Assembly: GCF_002288005.1 (NCBI RefSeq)
Contig: NZ_CP016771.1
Location: 248,001 to 312,000 of the forward strand
From: Candidatus Nanopelagicus hibericus
Lineage (GTDB): Bacteria; Actinomycetota; Actinomycetes; Nanopelagicales; Nanopelagicaceae
Direction of reading: 5' to 3'
DNA length: 64,000 nt
Shown here: in pieces, positions 63,887 through 64,000 of the stretch
Position numbering within the stretch: position 1 is the stretch's first letter
Layout of the letters: every line of letters starts with the position of its first letter
Notes under the pieces: generated by a model
Database searches by the model: none
What the model saw: only the letters and a program-made list of their open reading frames with translations
Told to the model about the DNA's origin: nothing
Translations under genes and position numbers: made by a program

Positions 63887-64000
63887 CTACAACACTCCAT
63901 ACTTAGCAAAGGCCTCACTAGGTGGCATTCCTTCTTTGACAGCTTTTCTAAATAAACTCTCCCCAGAGTTTTTCTCCTCCACTCTGGCAATCACCTCATC
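63887..64000 (-). CDS. 3' end of a gene cut by the window, possibly RraA-family
   Basis: The last 37 codons are open on the minus strand, ending SEAFAKYGVL then TAG at 63887-63889, directly before the HUMPS start. The GMPPSEAFAKYGVL ending resembles C-termini of RraA-like/aldolase-type proteins often paired with sugar-acid enzymes. This is a weak, by-eye resemblance; the rest lies outside the window. Confidence 0.4.
   Translation of the reverse strand, partial: DEVIARVEEKNSGESLFRKAVKEGMPPSEAFAKYGVL

Overview
The window reads as one contiguous piece of a low-GC (about 40% by eye), tightly packed actinobacterial chromosome. Actinobacterial marks are the order prfB-ftsE-ftsX-smpB-ssrA, a homodimeric-type aceE next to a DUF3052 gene and an AhpE-like peroxiredoxin, a zinc-ribbon gene next to RNase HI, a GlnA2-type glutamine synthetase, and the run recO-uppS-glyS-dusB-dgt-dnaG. 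Low GC, very short intergenic gaps, three convergent gene pairs sharing one TTAA double stop, and TANNNT boxes 6-7 nt before start codons (leaderless mRNAs) suggest a streamlined aquatic actinobacterium such as the Nanopelagicales (acI) lineage. That placement is inference. No transposase, integrase, phage gene or CRISPR array was seen.

Layout. 1-3259: translation release, division and ribosome rescue (prfB 3' end, ftsE, ftsX, smpB, tmRNA). 3261-7477: pyruvate dehydrogenase E1, DUF3052, peroxiredoxin. 7531-14961: an accessory stretch organised around stable-RNA genes. tRNA-Val(UAC) is followed by two more copies of its last 18-20 bp, cutting out two islets of about 1.4 kb (a secreted metalloprotease; an LmeA-like protein plus a membrane protein). 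Then come an indoleamine 2,3-dioxygenase-family gene, a polysaccharide pyruvyl transferase-like gene, zinc ribbon/RNase HI, and rnpB, whose 3' end is repeated about 690 bp downstream across a third islet carrying a SnoaL-like gene. 14977-25964: small metabolic and stress genes, transporters (DMT, a short NhaA), GNATs, DinB-like, FUSC-like, tRNA modification genes trhO and tgt, a LuxR-type regulator and a lipoprotein. 26146-32145: a five-gene family-5 (oligopeptide-type) ABC importer with an internal terminator after the binding protein. 32146-38479: M13 peptidase, a 60-aa Lys/Arg repeat protein, MFS, panB, nadE. 38557-40178: a cysteine-type leader peptide and terminator ahead of cysK-cysE. 40246-43575: glnA2-type synthetase, DUF4389, cytochrome P450. 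43665-45557: a leucine leader peptide ahead of leuA. 45593-54599: recO, uppS, ZIP transporter, glyS, dusB, YdcF, dgt, dnaG, tRNA-Asn, ACT protein. 54596-58605: galT, then an operon of SDR, two small proteins and a secreted GH25 lysozyme. 58718-64000: a divergent sugar- or sugar-acid-catabolism cluster that runs off the window.

The most interesting signals are: (1) repeated use of stable-RNA 3' ends (tRNA-Val, rnpB) as boundaries of tiny cargo islets with no recombinase; (2) two leaderless attenuator peptides (Cys, Leu) in a streamlined genome; (3) the 60-aa protamine/histone-H1-like protein built from 13-residue repeats; (4) the unassigned sugar-acid cluster at the right end.
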